A stretch of DNA of 64,000 nt from Lysobacteraceae bacterium (GTDB lineage Bacteria > Pseudomonadota > Gammaproteobacteria > Xanthomonadales > Rhodanobacteraceae). The notes below the pieces were generated by a model, which saw nothing but the letters and a program-made list of their open reading frames with translations, searched no databases and was not told the origin of the DNA. Where the stretch lies: NCBI GenBank assembly GCA_028871555.1, contig JAGWNA010000010.1, positions 1-64,000 on the forward strand. Direction: 5' to 3'. Of the stretch, positions 15,933 to 25,047 are shown piece after piece (position 1 is the stretch's first letter; every line of letters starts with the position of its first letter). The position numbers and the translations under genes are program-made.

Positions 15933-17255
15933 CTAGGATTCGCGCAAGGCCGTGGTCACCGGCAACCGCGCGGCGCGCACGGCGGGAAACAGGCCGCCGA
16001 TGAAGCCGATCGCCATCGCCCATTTCAGCCCGGTCCACAGCAGCTGCGGCGACACCCTGAACTGGAACACCACCTGGCTGAAGTTCGAACCCAGGGTGGA
16101 GGCGGTGTAGCCGTTGAAGATCAGCCAGGTGACGAAACCGCCCAGCACGCCGCCGAGCAGGGCCAGCAGCATCGTTTCCAGCAGCACCGCCACCACCACC
16201 GGCACGCCGCGGAAGCCGATCGCGCGCAGCGTGGCGATCTCCCGCGCGCGCGCGGCGATCGCCGCGAACATCGTGTTGAGCGCGCCGAAGATCGCGCCGA
16301 TCGCCATGATCGTGCCGACCGTGATGCCGACCACGCGGATCACCCTGGTCAACCCCTCGGACTGCTTGGTGTAGTACTCGCGGGTGGTGCTCACGTCCAC
16401 CTTCAGCCGCGGGTCGCTGGACAGCGCGGCCTTGAACGTGTCGAACGCCTGCGGCGAGGTGAGGCGCACCGTCACGGACTGCGCACTGCTGCCGCGCCGG
16501 TAGGCCGAAGCCACGGTCTGCATGTCGCCCCACAGCTCCGAATCGTGCGAATCGTTGGCGGCGAACACGCCGACCACGGTCCACTGCTGCCCGGCCAGGC
16601 GCAGCTGCTGGCCGACCTCGAGGCCGACGAACTGGCGCAGCGCGCCCTGCCCCACCACCAGCTCGCGCAGGCCCGGCTTGAAGCGCCGCCCCTGCACGAT
16701 CTTCACGTTCGGCCGCAGCGTCCAGGCCTCGTCGCCGACCCCGCGGATCTGCACGTTGGCGTCGGCTGTCGGGTCGCTTTTCTTGGGCAGGTTGGCCACC
16801 ACCGAGATTTCGGCCGAGGCGACCGGCTTGCCGTTGGCGCCGCGTGCCACGCCGGGCGCCTGCGCGATCACACTGAGGTTGTCGCGTTCGAGCACCGAAT
16901 TGAGCTCGGCGTTGGAACCGCCGCGCAGCACGATCGCCGTATCGTCGCTGCCGGTCTGCTGCAATGTGGCCTGGAAACCCTCGCCCATCGCCAGCATCGC
17001 CACCAGCACGCCGACCACGCCGGCAATCCCGATCACGATCACCGACGAGGCGCCGAGGCGCTGGCCCAGCGTGCTGATGCCGACGCCGGCGACCGACAGG
17101 GTCTGCCGCCCGCGCCGGGTCAGCAGCAGCCACAGCACCAGCGCCAGCAGCAACACGCCGACGGCAACCGGCGGCAGCCGGGCCCAGACGACCAGCCCGA
17201 CCGCCAGCAGCATGACAAGGCCGAGGCCGCCGAGAAACGATTTGAACTTGCGCAT
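15933..17255 (-). CDS. MacB/LolC-like ABC transporter permease (second permease)
   Basis: FtsX-type permease of 440 residues. An N-terminal helix (about 8-25), a second hydrophobic pair (about 30-85), a large periplasmic MacB_PCD domain (about 90-285), then three C-terminal helices in an FtsX domain (GITVGTIMAIGAIFGALNTM, AREIATLRAIGFRG, AMAIGFIGGLFPAVRAARLPVTTALRES). The ATG at 17255 is preceded by GAGGAG at good spacing; an upstream ATG at 17294 would overlap the previous gene. It is the last gene of the operon adaptor-ATPase-permease-permease, 13 bases after the first permease. MacB-type systems use ATP to drive export of molecules already in the periplasm; the cargo is unknown. Confidence 0.88.
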   Translation of the reverse strand: MRKFKSFLGGLGLVMLLAVGLVVWARLPPVAVGVLLLALVLWLLLTRRGRQTLSVAGVGISTLGQRLGASSVIVIGIAGVVGVLVAMLAMGEGFQATLQQTGSDDTAIVLRGGSNAELNSVLERDNLSVIAQAPGVARGANGKPVASAEISVVANLPKKSDPTADANVQIRGVGDEAWTLRPNVKIVQGRRFKPGLRELVVGQGALRQFVGLEVGQQLRLAGQQWTVVGVFAANDSHDSELWGDMQTVASAYRRGSSAQSVTVRLTSPQAFDTFKAALSSDPRLKVDVSTTREYYTKQSEGLTRVIRVVGITVGTIMAIGAIFGALNTMFAAIAARAREIATLRAIGFRGVPVVVAVLLETMLLALLGGVLGGFVTWLIFNGYTASTLGSNFSQVVFQFRVSPQLLWTGLKWAMAIGFIGGLFPAVRAARLPVTTALRES

Positions 17256-17268
17256 GGCGATGGTCTCC

Positions 17269-18432
17269 TCAACGCCCTGCCAGGGCATCGACAATGTTCA
17301 GGCGCATGGCGCGCAATGCCGGCAGCGCGCCCACCAGCAAACCGATCAGCAGCATCAGGCCGATCCCCAGCGCCCAGTTGCCGGCGCCCACCGGCGGCAG
17401 GTTGACCATGCCGCCGCTGCCCTTGCTGACGCCGGGCGCCAGCACGGCCGCCAGCCCCAGTCCGATGCTGCCGCCGAGCAGCAGCAACAGCACCGATTCG
17501 GCCAGCACCATCGCCAGCACGCTCCTGCTGGAAAAACCGATCGTCTTCAGCACCGCCAGCTCCGAGGTGCGCTCGCGCACCGCCTGCGCCATGGTGTTGC
17601 CGGTCAGCAGGATCAGGGTGAAGAACACCGCGCCCATGATCGCGCCGACGATCAGCCCGATGTCGCCCAGCTGCCTGGCGAAGGATGCCTGGAACGCCTG
17701 CTCGGTCTGGGTCCGGGTCTCGTGGTCGGAATTGGCCGAGATCGCATCGATGGCCCGGGCGATCCGGTCGGCCTGCGCCGGATCCTGCAGCTGGTCGATG
17801 TACCAGCCCACCGAGTGGCTGGCGTAGGCATTGGCCTCGTCGAAATATTTCCAGTGCAGCAGGAACAGCTGGTCGATGCCGTTGGCCGCCCCCCTGGCGA
17901 CGCTGTAGATGCCCACGATGTCGAACGGCCAGGTCTTGTCGCCGTTCTTCTGCGGAAAGATGGTCGACTGCAGCGGAATCTTGTCGCCGATCTTCCAGCC
18001 GTACTTTCTCGCCAGCGCGGGACCGATCACCACGCCGGTGCGCGTGTCGTCGAAGGCCTTGCGCTGCGCCGGGGTGAGCTGGATTTCCGGATAGACGTCC
18101 AGATAGTTCGGGCTGACCGCATAGCTGAAGACGAAATTCTTCGGGTCCTGGTAGATCCCGCCGAACCAGTTCGCCCAGGCCACGGCACGCACGCCGGGGA
18201 TCGCCGCGATGCGCGCCTGCAGCGCCTCGGGCACCGGCTGGATGATCGAATAGCGCGAGGCGGTAACCAGCCGGTCCACGCCCACCACGCTCTTGCTGCC
18301 GGTCTCGAACGCGGTGCGCACCGAATCGAGCATGCCGAACAGCAGGAACGCGGTGACGATCGACACCAGGGTGAGGAAGGTGCGGGCCTTGCGCCGGAAC
18401 AGCGCCGCCCAGATCAGATGAAGGTATTTCAC
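17269..18432 (-). CDS. MacB/LolC-like ABC transporter permease (first permease)
   Basis: FtsX-family permease of 387 residues: one N-terminal helix (MKYLHLIWAALFRRKARTF then a hydrophobic stretch to about 35), a periplasmic domain (about 40-255), and three C-terminal helices with the FtsX pattern (LIVGAIMGAVFFTLILLTGN, RTSELAVLKTIGFSSRSVLAMV, GLMLLIGLLVGALPALRAMRLNIVDALAG). Having two different permease genes instead of one MacB suggests a heterodimeric channel as in LolCE. It begins 100 bases after the ATPase gene ends. The periplasmic domain has no recognisable ligand signature. Confidence 0.88.
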   Translation of the reverse strand: MKYLHLIWAALFRRKARTFLTLVSIVTAFLLFGMLDSVRTAFETGSKSVVGVDRLVTASRYSIIQPVPEALQARIAAIPGVRAVAWANWFGGIYQDPKNFVFSYAVSPNYLDVYPEIQLTPAQRKAFDDTRTGVVIGPALARKYGWKIGDKIPLQSTIFPQKNGDKTWPFDIVGIYSVARGAANGIDQLFLLHWKYFDEANAYASHSVGWYIDQLQDPAQADRIARAIDAISANSDHETRTQTEQAFQASFARQLGDIGLIVGAIMGAVFFTLILLTGNTMAQAVRERTSELAVLKTIGFSSRSVLAMVLAESVLLLLLGGSIGLGLAAVLAPGVSKGSGGMVNLPPVGAGNWALGIGLMLLIGLLVGALPALRAMRLNIVDALAGR

Positions 18433-18532
18433 GAGAAATGCTCCCGCTTCGATTAAAGTGACACGCTTCTTGCGTTTGCCTTCTCCCCCCTGGGCGAAGA
18501 GGGAGCCAACCCGACGAATGGAGCGATGTTGC

Positions 18533-19219
18533 TCACGCCGTGGCCTGCTCGACCAGGGTGCCCTTGTCCAGATGCAGCGTATGGGTGGCGTATTCGGCGG
18601 CCTTGGGGTCGTGGGTGACCATCACGATGGTCTTGCCGTGCTCGCGGTTGAGCCGTTGCAGCAGGCCCAGCACGTCTTCGGCCGACTGCCGGTCCAGGTC
18701 GCCGGTCGGTTCGTCGCAGACCAGCAGCACGGGATCGGAGACGATCGCGCGGGCGATCGCCACGCGCTGCTGCTGGCCGCCGGACAATTCGCCGGGTTTG
18801 TGCGAGGCACGGTCGGCCAGGCCCACCAGTTGCAATGCGATCGCGGCATTCTTCCTGCGCTGGGACGACGACAATTTCGTCAGCAGCAGCGGCAGCTCGA
18901 CGTTGCGCTGCGCGCTGAGCATCGGCATCAGGTTGTAGAACTGGAAGATGAAGCCGACATTGGACGCGCGCCATTTCGCCAGCGCGCCGCCGCCGAGACG
19001 GTCGATCCGCTGGCCGCCCACGGTGATGCTGCCGGCGCTCGGCGTATCGAGCCCGCCGATCAGGTTCAGCAAGGTGGTCTTGCCCGAACCGGACGGCCCC
19101 ATCAGCGCCAGGAAATCGCCCTCGGCGATGTCGAGGTCGACGTGGTGCAGCACCTCGACCTTCTGCTTGCCGCGCTCGTAGGTCTTGGCCAGGTCCTGGA
19201 TTTCGATCAACGTGCCCAT
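18533..19219 (-). CDS. MacB/LolD-type ABC transporter ATP-binding protein
   Basis: Cytoplasmic ATPase of 228 residues. Walker A is GPSGSGKTTLL, the Q-loop lies in FIFQFYNLMP, the signature is LSGGQQQRVAIARAI, Walker B is VLLVCDEPTGDLD, and the H-loop is VMVTHD. The length and these motifs match the LolD/MacB/FtsE subfamily. The ATG at 19219 gives the normal N-terminus MGTLIEIQDLAKTYERG; the upstream extension runs through the REP repeat and is not coding. It pairs with the two downstream FtsX permeases and the upstream membrane-fusion adaptor. Confidence 0.93.
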   Translation of the reverse strand: MGTLIEIQDLAKTYERGKQKVEVLHHVDLDIAEGDFLALMGPSGSGKTTLLNLIGGLDTPSAGSITVGGQRIDRLGGGALAKWRASNVGFIFQFYNLMPMLSAQRNVELPLLLTKLSSSQRRKNAAIALQLVGLADRASHKPGELSGGQQQRVAIARAIVSDPVLLVCDEPTGDLDRQSAEDVLGLLQRLNREHGKTIVMVTHDPKAAEYATHTLHLDKGTLVEQATA

Positions 19220-19245
19220 GGCGTTTCTCCGATGACTGGGTTTTC

Positions 19246-19315
19246 GCAGGAGCCCGCTTGCGGGCGATGTTCTTTGTGGATGGTCGAAAAGCATCGCCCG
19301 CGAGCGGGCTCCTGC
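19246..19315. repeat. REP-type inverted repeat inside the ABC operon
   Basis: Two 24-bp arms (19246-19269 and 19292-19315) are inverted copies with one mismatch, each containing GGAGCCCGC and GCGGGCGATG. The hairpin lies between the adaptor stop and the ATPase start. It belongs to the same family as 51533-51588 and partial copies near 899 and 49662. In this position it could stabilise or attenuate the mRNA between the two genes. Confidence 0.8.
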
Positions 19316-19331
19316 ACGATAATGAAACAAG

Positions 19332-20564
19332 CTACGGTTTCTTCACCTGCACGGCCGAGCCATCGTGCAGACCGGCGGGCGGCGCGATCACCACGCTGTC
19401 CCCCGGCTTCACCGCCGCCGGCAGCAGGCGAAGGTCGCCCCAGGCCTGTGCGGACGGCGTCACCACATGCTGGCGCACCGTGTCGCCGTCGAGCACGAAC
19501 ACCACGCTGCGGCCGTCGCGCTGCACGATCGCCGTGGCCGGCACCAGCACGCCCTGCGGCACCTGTGCGGCAGCCGAAGGCCTGTCCTCGAGGAAGGATA
19601 CCCGCACGCCCATGTCGGGCACGATGCGGGCATCCTTGTGTTCCAGCGCCACGCGCACCTTGATGGTCGCCTTGCCGCGGTCCGCGGTGGGCACGATGGC
19701 GATCACGTGGGCCGGGATCCTCCAGTCCGGATACGCATCCAGCACCGCCTCGGCCCGCATGTCCGGCTTGACACGGCCGATGTAGGCCTCGTTGACGTCG
19801 ACGTCGACTTCCAGCGAATTCATGTCCACGATGGTGCCCACGCCGGTGCGGGTGAAGCCGCCGCCCGCGGACAGCGGCGATATGATCTCGCCGACCTGGG
19901 CATCCTTGGTGGTGACCACGCCGTCGAAGGGCGCGCGCACCACGGTATAGCCGAAATTCACCTGTGCCACCGCGGCCTGTGCTTCGGCGGCCCTGGCCTG
20001 CTGCCGCTGCGAAGCGAGCTGGGCACGCAGGCTGCCGACCTGGGTGGCGGCCTGTTCGGCGGCCTGCTTCGATACCAGCCCGCGGGTGGCAAGCGCCCGC
20101 AGGCGCGCCGCATCGTGGATGGCCTGCGCCAGCTGCGCCTGGTACTGCGCACTCAGCGCACGGGCCGCGTCGGCCTGGGCCTTCGCTGCCAGCAGGGTAG
20201 CCTTGTAGCCGCTGTTTTCCAGCCGCGCCAGGACTTGTCCCTGCCTGACCCGTTCGCCTTCCTCGATCAGCACCGCGGTCAGGGTGCCGGTGATCTGTGC
20301 CGATACCGTGGCCTGTCGCCGCGCGGTGACGTAGCCGGTGGCCTGCAGCACCGCGCCGGCCTCGCTGTCACCGGAAGGCGCAACCGCCTGCGCGGTCCGT
20401 ACCGGCACGGCGCGATGGCCCAGCCACAGCCAGCCGAAGACGCCCGACAGCAACAGCAGCGCCGCGACCGCGACCAGCCACGGCCAGCGGCGCCTGTCGC
20501 TGTCGTGATCCTCGCGCTGGCTGCGGTCGATGCGCAGTTCCTTCAACAAATCGGTGTTGTCCAC
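19332..20564 (-). CDS. MacA-like periplasmic adaptor (membrane fusion protein)
   Basis: HlyD/MacA-family adaptor of about 410 residues: short cytoplasmic N-terminus, one transmembrane helix (about 27-47, WPWLVAVAALLLLSGVFGWLW), lipoyl/barrel-sandwich halves (ATGYVTARRQATVSAQITGTL and FGYTVVRAPFDGVV), an Ala/Gln-rich coiled-coil hairpin (about 115-200) and a C-terminal beta-barrel. It links the inner-membrane ABC transporter to an outer-membrane channel, which is not encoded here. The GTG at 20564, preceded by GGAG, gives VDNTDLLKELRIDRSQRE, a usual N-terminus in this group; an ATG at 20630 would add 22 residues. It is the first gene of the operon and divergent from the hydrolase gene. Confidence 0.87.
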   Translation of the reverse strand: MDNTDLLKELRIDRSQREDHDSDRRRWPWLVAVAALLLLSGVFGWLWLGHRAVPVRTAQAVAPSGDSEAGAVLQATGYVTARRQATVSAQITGTLTAVLIEEGERVRQGQVLARLENSGYKATLLAAKAQADAARALSAQYQAQLAQAIHDAARLRALATRGLVSKQAAEQAATQVGSLRAQLASQRQQARAAEAQAAVAQVNFGYTVVRAPFDGVVTTKDAQVGEIISPLSAGGGFTRTGVGTIVDMNSLEVDVDVNEAYIGRVKPDMRAEAVLDAYPDWRIPAHVIAIVPTADRGKATIKVRVALEHKDARIVPDMGVRVSFLEDRPSAAAQVPQGVLVPATAIVQRDGRSVVFVLDGDTVRQHVVTPSAQAWGDLRLLPAAVKPGDSVVIAPPAGLHDGSAVQVKKP

Positions 20565-20766
20565 CCTCGCTCCCCGCCCGGCCGTGCCGGTTGCCCGATG
20601 CGCAGTAGATTGGCTGATCGGCAATGGCACGATCAGGGCGCAGCATCAACCATCGTCGATGACAGATGTCATCCATGCAAGCCATTGTGCGCAGGGAGCC
20701 GGCCGCGGGCGGCGGATCGGGCGCCGTCGATGTCTGCCGGCACGGGGTTTTGCTACGCTTGCCGGC

Positions 20767-21453
20767 ATGGACTTCATCATTGCACCCCCCGTGCCGCCCA
20801 GCCTGCCGATCATCGGCAGCGACCGGCGCTTTGCGATCCGCCGCGTGTTCTGCATCGGGCGCAATTATGCCGAGCATGCGCGCGAAATGGGCGCCGGCGT
20901 GGACAAATCCTCGCCATTGTTTTTCTGCAAGCCGGCCGATGCGGTGGTCAGCGACGGTGCCGATGTGCCTTACCCGCAGGCCACGGCCGACCTGCACCAC
21001 GAAGTGGAAATGGTGGTGGCGCTGGGCGGCGGCGGCAGCGACTTGACGCCGGAACAGGCCGCGGCGCTGGTCTGGGGTCATGGTGTGGGCCTGGACCTGA
21101 CCCGGCGCGACCTGCAGGCACAGGCCAAGGCGAAGGGCCACCCGTGGGACGTGGCCAAGGCGTTCGATCATTCCGCGCCGGTGTCCGCCCTGTGCCCGGC
21201 AAGCGAGCGCATGCCGGATGCCGACACCGTGCTGCGGCTCGGCGTCAACGGCCGGTTGCGCCAGCAGACCCGGCTCGGCGAGATGGTGCACAGCGTGCCG
21301 GAGATCATCGCCGCGCTGTCGCGACTGTTCGCGCTGAAGCCCGGCGACCTGATTTTCACCGGCACCCCGGCCGGGGTCGCCGCGTTGCAGCGCGGCGACC
21401 GCTTCGAGGCCGAGCTGGAAGGCATGGCCCGACTGCAGGGCAAGATCGTCTGA
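20767..21453 (+). CDS. Fumarylacetoacetate hydrolase (FAH) family protein
   Basis: A 228-residue enzyme of the FAH/FAHD1 family, which hydrolyse or decarboxylate acylpyruvates such as fumarylpyruvate and oxaloacetate with Mg2+ or Mn2+. Visible features are FCIGRNYAEHAREM near the N-terminus, the metal ligands HHEVEMVVALG (E-x-E), the segment DLTRRDLQAQAKAKGHPWDVAKAFD with the conserved acid and lysine, and the end motif IFTGTPAGVAAL. The ATG at 20767 fits the family length; upstream in-frame ATGs would run into the divergent adaptor's promoter. The neighbours give no clue to a pathway, so the exact substrate is open. Confidence 0.9.
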   Translation: MDFIIAPPVPPSLPIIGSDRRFAIRRVFCIGRNYAEHAREMGAGVDKSSPLFFCKPADAVVSDGADVPYPQATADLHHEVEMVVALGGGGSDLTPEQAAALVWGHGVGLDLTRRDLQAQAKAKGHPWDVAKAFDHSAPVSALCPASERMPDADTVLRLGVNGRLRQQTRLGEMVHSVPEIIAALSRLFALKPGDLIFTGTPAGVAALQRGDRFEAELEGMARLQGKIV

Positions 21454-21531
21454 CCTGCCCGCAGGTCCGGCCTGGAAGCCTGGGCGGGAGTCCCACGACC
21501 GGCCGTCATCACACGAGACAAGGGGAAAGAC

Positions 21532-21942
21532 ATGAGCATGCTCACGGAGTTCAAGGAATTCGCCATGCGCGGCAACGTGCTCGACCTGGCGGTCGGCGTG
21601 GTCATCGGCGGCGCCTTCGGCAAGATCGTCACTTCGCTGGTCAACGACGTCATCATGCCGCCGATCGGCATGCTCACCGGCGGCATGGATTTCTCGCAGC
21701 TGAAATGGGTGCTCAGGCCCGCCGACGCCAGCAACCCGGCACACAAGGTGGCCGAGGTGGCCGTGCAGTACGGGCTGTTCATCAACACCCTGATCCAGTT
21801 CCTGATCATCGCCTTCGCGATCTTCCTGATGGTCAAGGCGATCAACCGGCTCAGCCGCAGGCAGGAAGCGGCGCCGGCGGCGCCGCCGGCCGATGTGGTG
21901 CTGCTCGGCGAGATTCGCGACCTGCTCAAAGACAGGCGGTAG
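21532..21942 (+). CDS. mscL: Large-conductance mechanosensitive channel
   Basis: Pentameric inner-membrane channel that opens under high membrane tension to release solutes on osmotic downshock. The 136 residues match MscL: amphipathic N-terminus [33 protein letters not shown] leading into TM1, a periplasmic loop, TM2 ([26 protein letters not shown]) and a C-terminal helix ([11 protein letters not shown]). A strong ribosome binding site (AGGGGAAAG) precedes the ATG. It converges on the RND pump gene with only 9 bases between stops. Confidence 0.97.
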   Translation: MSMLTEFKEFAMRGNVLDLAVGVVIGGAFGKIVTSLVNDVIMPPIGMLTGGMDFSQLKWVLRPADASNPAHKVAEVAVQYGLFINTLIQFLIIAFAIFLMVKAINRLSRRQEAAPAAPPADVVLLGEIRDLLKDRR

Positions 21943-21951
21943 CGCGCCGCG

Positions 21952-24900
21952 TCAGCGCGCCGGGGCCACGCGCGGCACGGCGCGGCCAAAGCGCTGCTGC
22001 AGGTGATCCATCGCCAGGTAGATCACCGGCGTCAGATACAAGGTAAGCACCTGGGATACCAGCAGCCCGCCGACCACGGCCAGGCCCAGCGGCCGCCGCG
22101 ACTCGGCGCCGGCCCCCATGCCGAGCGCGATCGGCAGCGTGCCGGCGAACGCCGCCATGGTGGTCATCATGATCGGGCGAAAGCGCACGTGGCAGGCCTC
22201 GACGATCGCCTGTGCCGGCGCCATGCCCTCCACGCGCTGCCGCTCCAGCGCGAAGTCGATCAGCAGGATCGCGTTCTTCTTCGCGATGCCGATCAGCATC
22301 ACGATGCCCACGAACGAGAACAGGTCCAGCGGCGCGCGGAAGATCATCAGCGTGAGCAACGCGCCCGCGCCGGCCGCAGGCAGGCCGGAAAGGATCGTCA
22401 GCGGATGGATGAAGCTTTCGTACAGGATGCCCAGCACCAGGTAGATCACGAACAGTGCCAGCACCAGCAGCAGGCCCATGCCCTGCATGGACTGCTCGAA
22501 CGCCTGCGCGGTGCCCTGCACGCTGCCGGTGATCGACGGCGGCAGGTTCATCTGCCTCATCGCGCCGTCGATCGCGCCCACCGCCTGGCTCAGGCTCATT
22601 CCCGGCGCGAGGTTGAACGACACCGTCACCGCCGGCAGCTGGCCCTGATGGTTCACCGTGAGCGGCTGCGAGTTGCGCTGGAAACCGGCCACTGCGCTCA
22701 GCGGCACCAGCACGCCGGTGTCGGAGGTGACATACAGTTGCGACAGCACGGCCGGATCGTCCTGCAGCTTGTAGTCGACCTGCAGAATCACCCAGTACTG
22801 CGTGGCCGAACCGTAGATCGTCGACACCTGGTTCTCGCCGAACGCGGCGCCCAGCGCGGCCTGCACCTGGTGCATGGTCAGGCCCAGCGGCGCCAGCCTG
22901 TCGCGATCCACCTTCACCGCGATCGCCGGGCCGTTGAGATCCAGGTCGCTGGTGACGTCCTGGAAACCGGGCAGCTTGGCGAAGGTGTCCAGTACCTTGG
23001 CCGACCAGGCATACAACGCATTGAGATCGATCGACTGCAGCGTGTACTGGTACTGCGCCTTGGACTGCCGCCCGCCGACCTGGATCGCCGGCGGATTCTG
23101 GATGTAGGCGCGGATACCCGGCACCTGCGCGAACTTCCGCCGCAGTTCCTGGATGATCTGCTCCGGATCGAGTGCGCGCTCGCCGGCCGGCTTGAGCCGC
23201 ATGAAGATCGAGCCGTTGTTGGTGGTGGTGCGCGAGCCGCCGCTGCCCACCGACGACATGAACGCGGCGATGTTCGGATCCTTCGCCACGATCGCCGCGA
23301 GCTGCTGCTGGCGCTGCTTCATGCCGCTGATCGAGATGTCGTCCGGCCCCTCGACGTTGGCGATCAGCTGGCCGGTGTCGCCGGCGGGGATGAAATCCTT
23401 GTCGACCGTCATGAACAGCAGCGCGGTAACCAGCAGGCTGGCGAAGAACACGCCAAGGATCGTGCGCGGATGCTCCACCGCCCATGCCAGCGAACGGTTG
23501 TAGCCGCGCCGTACCGCGTCGAAACCGCGATCGAACCACAGCACGACGCGCGCCTTCTTCTCCTGCCCGGCATGTCTCACGAAGCGGCTGCACAGCATCG
23601 GCGTCAGCGTGATCGAGACGAAACCGGAGATCAGGATCGCCGTGCTGATGGTCACCGCGAACTCGTGGAACAGCCGGCCCACGATGCCGCCCATGAACAT
23701 CACCGGCAGGAACACCGCCACCAGCGACAGCGTCATCGAGAAGATCGTGAAGCCGATCTCGCCGGCGCCCTTCAGCGAGGCCTCGTAGGGTTCCATGCCG
23801 CTCTCGACGTGGCGCACGACGTTCTCCAGCATCACGATCGCGTCGTCGACCACAAAGCCGACCACCAGGGTCAGCGCCAGCAGCGAGAGGTTGTCCAGGC
23901 TGTAGCCGAGCGCGTACATCACGCCGAACGTGCCGATCACCGACACCGGCAGCGCCAGCGCGGGAATCAGCGTGGCCGAAGCGTTGCCGAGGAACAGGTA
24001 GATCACCAGCACCACCAGCACCCCGGCCAGCAGCAATGTGTACTGCACGTCGTCCACCGAGGCACGGATCGAATCGGAGCGGTCGTACAGCACGCCGAGC
24101 TTGATCGACGGCGGCAGCGTGGCCTCGAACTGCGGCAGCACCGCGCGGATGCGGTCGACCGTGGCCACCGTGTTGGAGCCGGGCTGGCGGTCGATCGCCA
24201 GCACTACCGCGCGCTTGCCGTTGAACCAGCTGGCCACCTGATCGTTCTGCACGCCATCGCTGGCATGGCCCAGCGCGGACAGGCGGATCGGCGCGCCGTT
24301 GCGGTACGCCACGATCAGGTCGTTGTATTGCGCCGCCCGCTGCAACTGGCCGTCCGAGCTGACCTGCAGCAGCTGCCGATCGCCGTTGAGCGAGCCGGTG
24401 GCGAGGTTGACGTTGGCATCGGCGATCGCCTGCTGCACGGTGTCGATGCCGATGCCGTTGGCGGCCAGCCTGTTCGGATCGACGCTGATGCGCACGGCGT
24501 ATTTCTGCGAACCAAACACGCTCACCTGCGCCACGCCGTCGATCATCGACAAGCGCTGCGCCAGCTGGGTCTCGCCATACTCGTCCACGGTGGACAGCGG
24601 CAGCGTGTCGGAGCTGAGCGTGAGGTAGAGGATCGCCTTGTCCGCCGGGTTCACCTTGTGCAGCGTGGGCGGCGTCGGCATGCTGGTCGGCAGCTGGCGC
24701 TGCGCCGCCGAGATCGCCGACTGCACGTCCTGCGCCGCAGCGTCGATGCTGCGATCCAGCTCGAACGTCAGCGTGATCGAGGTCGAACCCAGCGCGCTGG
24801 TCGAGGTCATCGACTGGATGCCGGCGATGCTGGAGAACCGGTTTTCCAGCGGCGTGGCCACCGCGCTCGCCATCGTCTGCGGCGAGGCGCCGGGCAGGCT

Positions 24901-25047
24901 GGCATTCACCGAGATGGTGGGAAAGTCCACATTCGGCAGCTCGTTCACCGGCAGCTTCGGATACGCCGCCACGCCGAACACCACCAGCGCGATCATCAGC
25001 AGCGCCGTCATCACCGGCCGGCGGATGCACAGGGCGGGAAGATTCAT
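21952..25047 (-). CDS. RND multidrug efflux permease (HAE-1, MdtB/MdtC-like)
   Basis: Inner-membrane proton-driven pump of 1031 residues, the normal HAE-1 length. It has the N-terminal helix (MNLPALCIRRPVMTALLMIALVVFG), two large periplasmic porter/docking blocks after TM1 and TM7, and the proton-relay acidic pair in VVGFVVDDAIVMLEN on TM4. The FMGGIVGRLFHEFA and GIAKKNAILLIDFA segments are as in AcrB/MdtBC, and it resembles MdtC/MuxC most. The start overlaps the adaptor stop in an ATGA. It works with the adaptor encoded just upstream and an outer-membrane channel not found here. Control by the MarR gene at the operon head is likely. Drug range cannot be told. Confidence 0.95.
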   Translation of the reverse strand: MNLPALCIRRPVMTALLMIALVVFGVAAYPKLPVNELPNVDFPTISVNASLPGASPQTMASAVATPLENRFSSIAGIQSMTSTSALGSTSITLTFELDRSIDAAAQDVQSAISAAQRQLPTSMPTPPTLHKVNPADKAILYLTLSSDTLPLSTVDEYGETQLAQRLSMIDGVAQVSVFGSQKYAVRISVDPNRLAANGIGIDTVQQAIADANVNLATGSLNGDRQLLQVSSDGQLQRAAQYNDLIVAYRNGAPIRLSALGHASDGVQNDQVASWFNGKRAVVLAIDRQPGSNTVATVDRIRAVLPQFEATLPPSIKLGVLYDRSDSIRASVDDVQYTLLLAGVLVVLVIYLFLGNASATLIPALALPVSVIGTFGVMYALGYSLDNLSLLALTLVVGFVVDDAIVMLENVVRHVESGMEPYEASLKGAGEIGFTIFSMTLSLVAVFLPVMFMGGIVGRLFHEFAVTISTAILISGFVSITLTPMLCSRFVRHAGQEKKARVVLWFDRGFDAVRRGYNRSLAWAVEHPRTILGVFFASLLVTALLFMTVDKDFIPAGDTGQLIANVEGPDDISISGMKQRQQQLAAIVAKDPNIAAFMSSVGSGGSRTTTNNGSIFMRLKPAGERALDPEQIIQELRRKFAQVPGIRAYIQNPPAIQVGGRQSKAQYQYTLQSIDLNALYAWSAKVLDTFAKLPGFQDVTSDLDLNGPAIAVKVDRDRLAPLGLTMHQVQAALGAAFGENQVSTIYGSATQYWVILQVDYKLQDDPAVLSQLYVTSDTGVLVPLSAVAGFQRNSQPLTVNHQGQLPAVTVSFNLAPGMSLSQAVGAIDGAMRQMNLPPSITGSVQGTAQAFEQSMQGMGLLLVLALFVIYLVLGILYESFIHPLTILSGLPAAGAGALLTLMIFRAPLDLFSFVGIVMLIGIAKKNAILLIDFALERQRVEGMAPAQAIVEACHVRFRPIMMTTMAAFAGTLPIALGMGAGAESRRPLGLAVVGGLLVSQVLTLYLTPVIYLAMDHLQQRFGRAVPRVAPAR

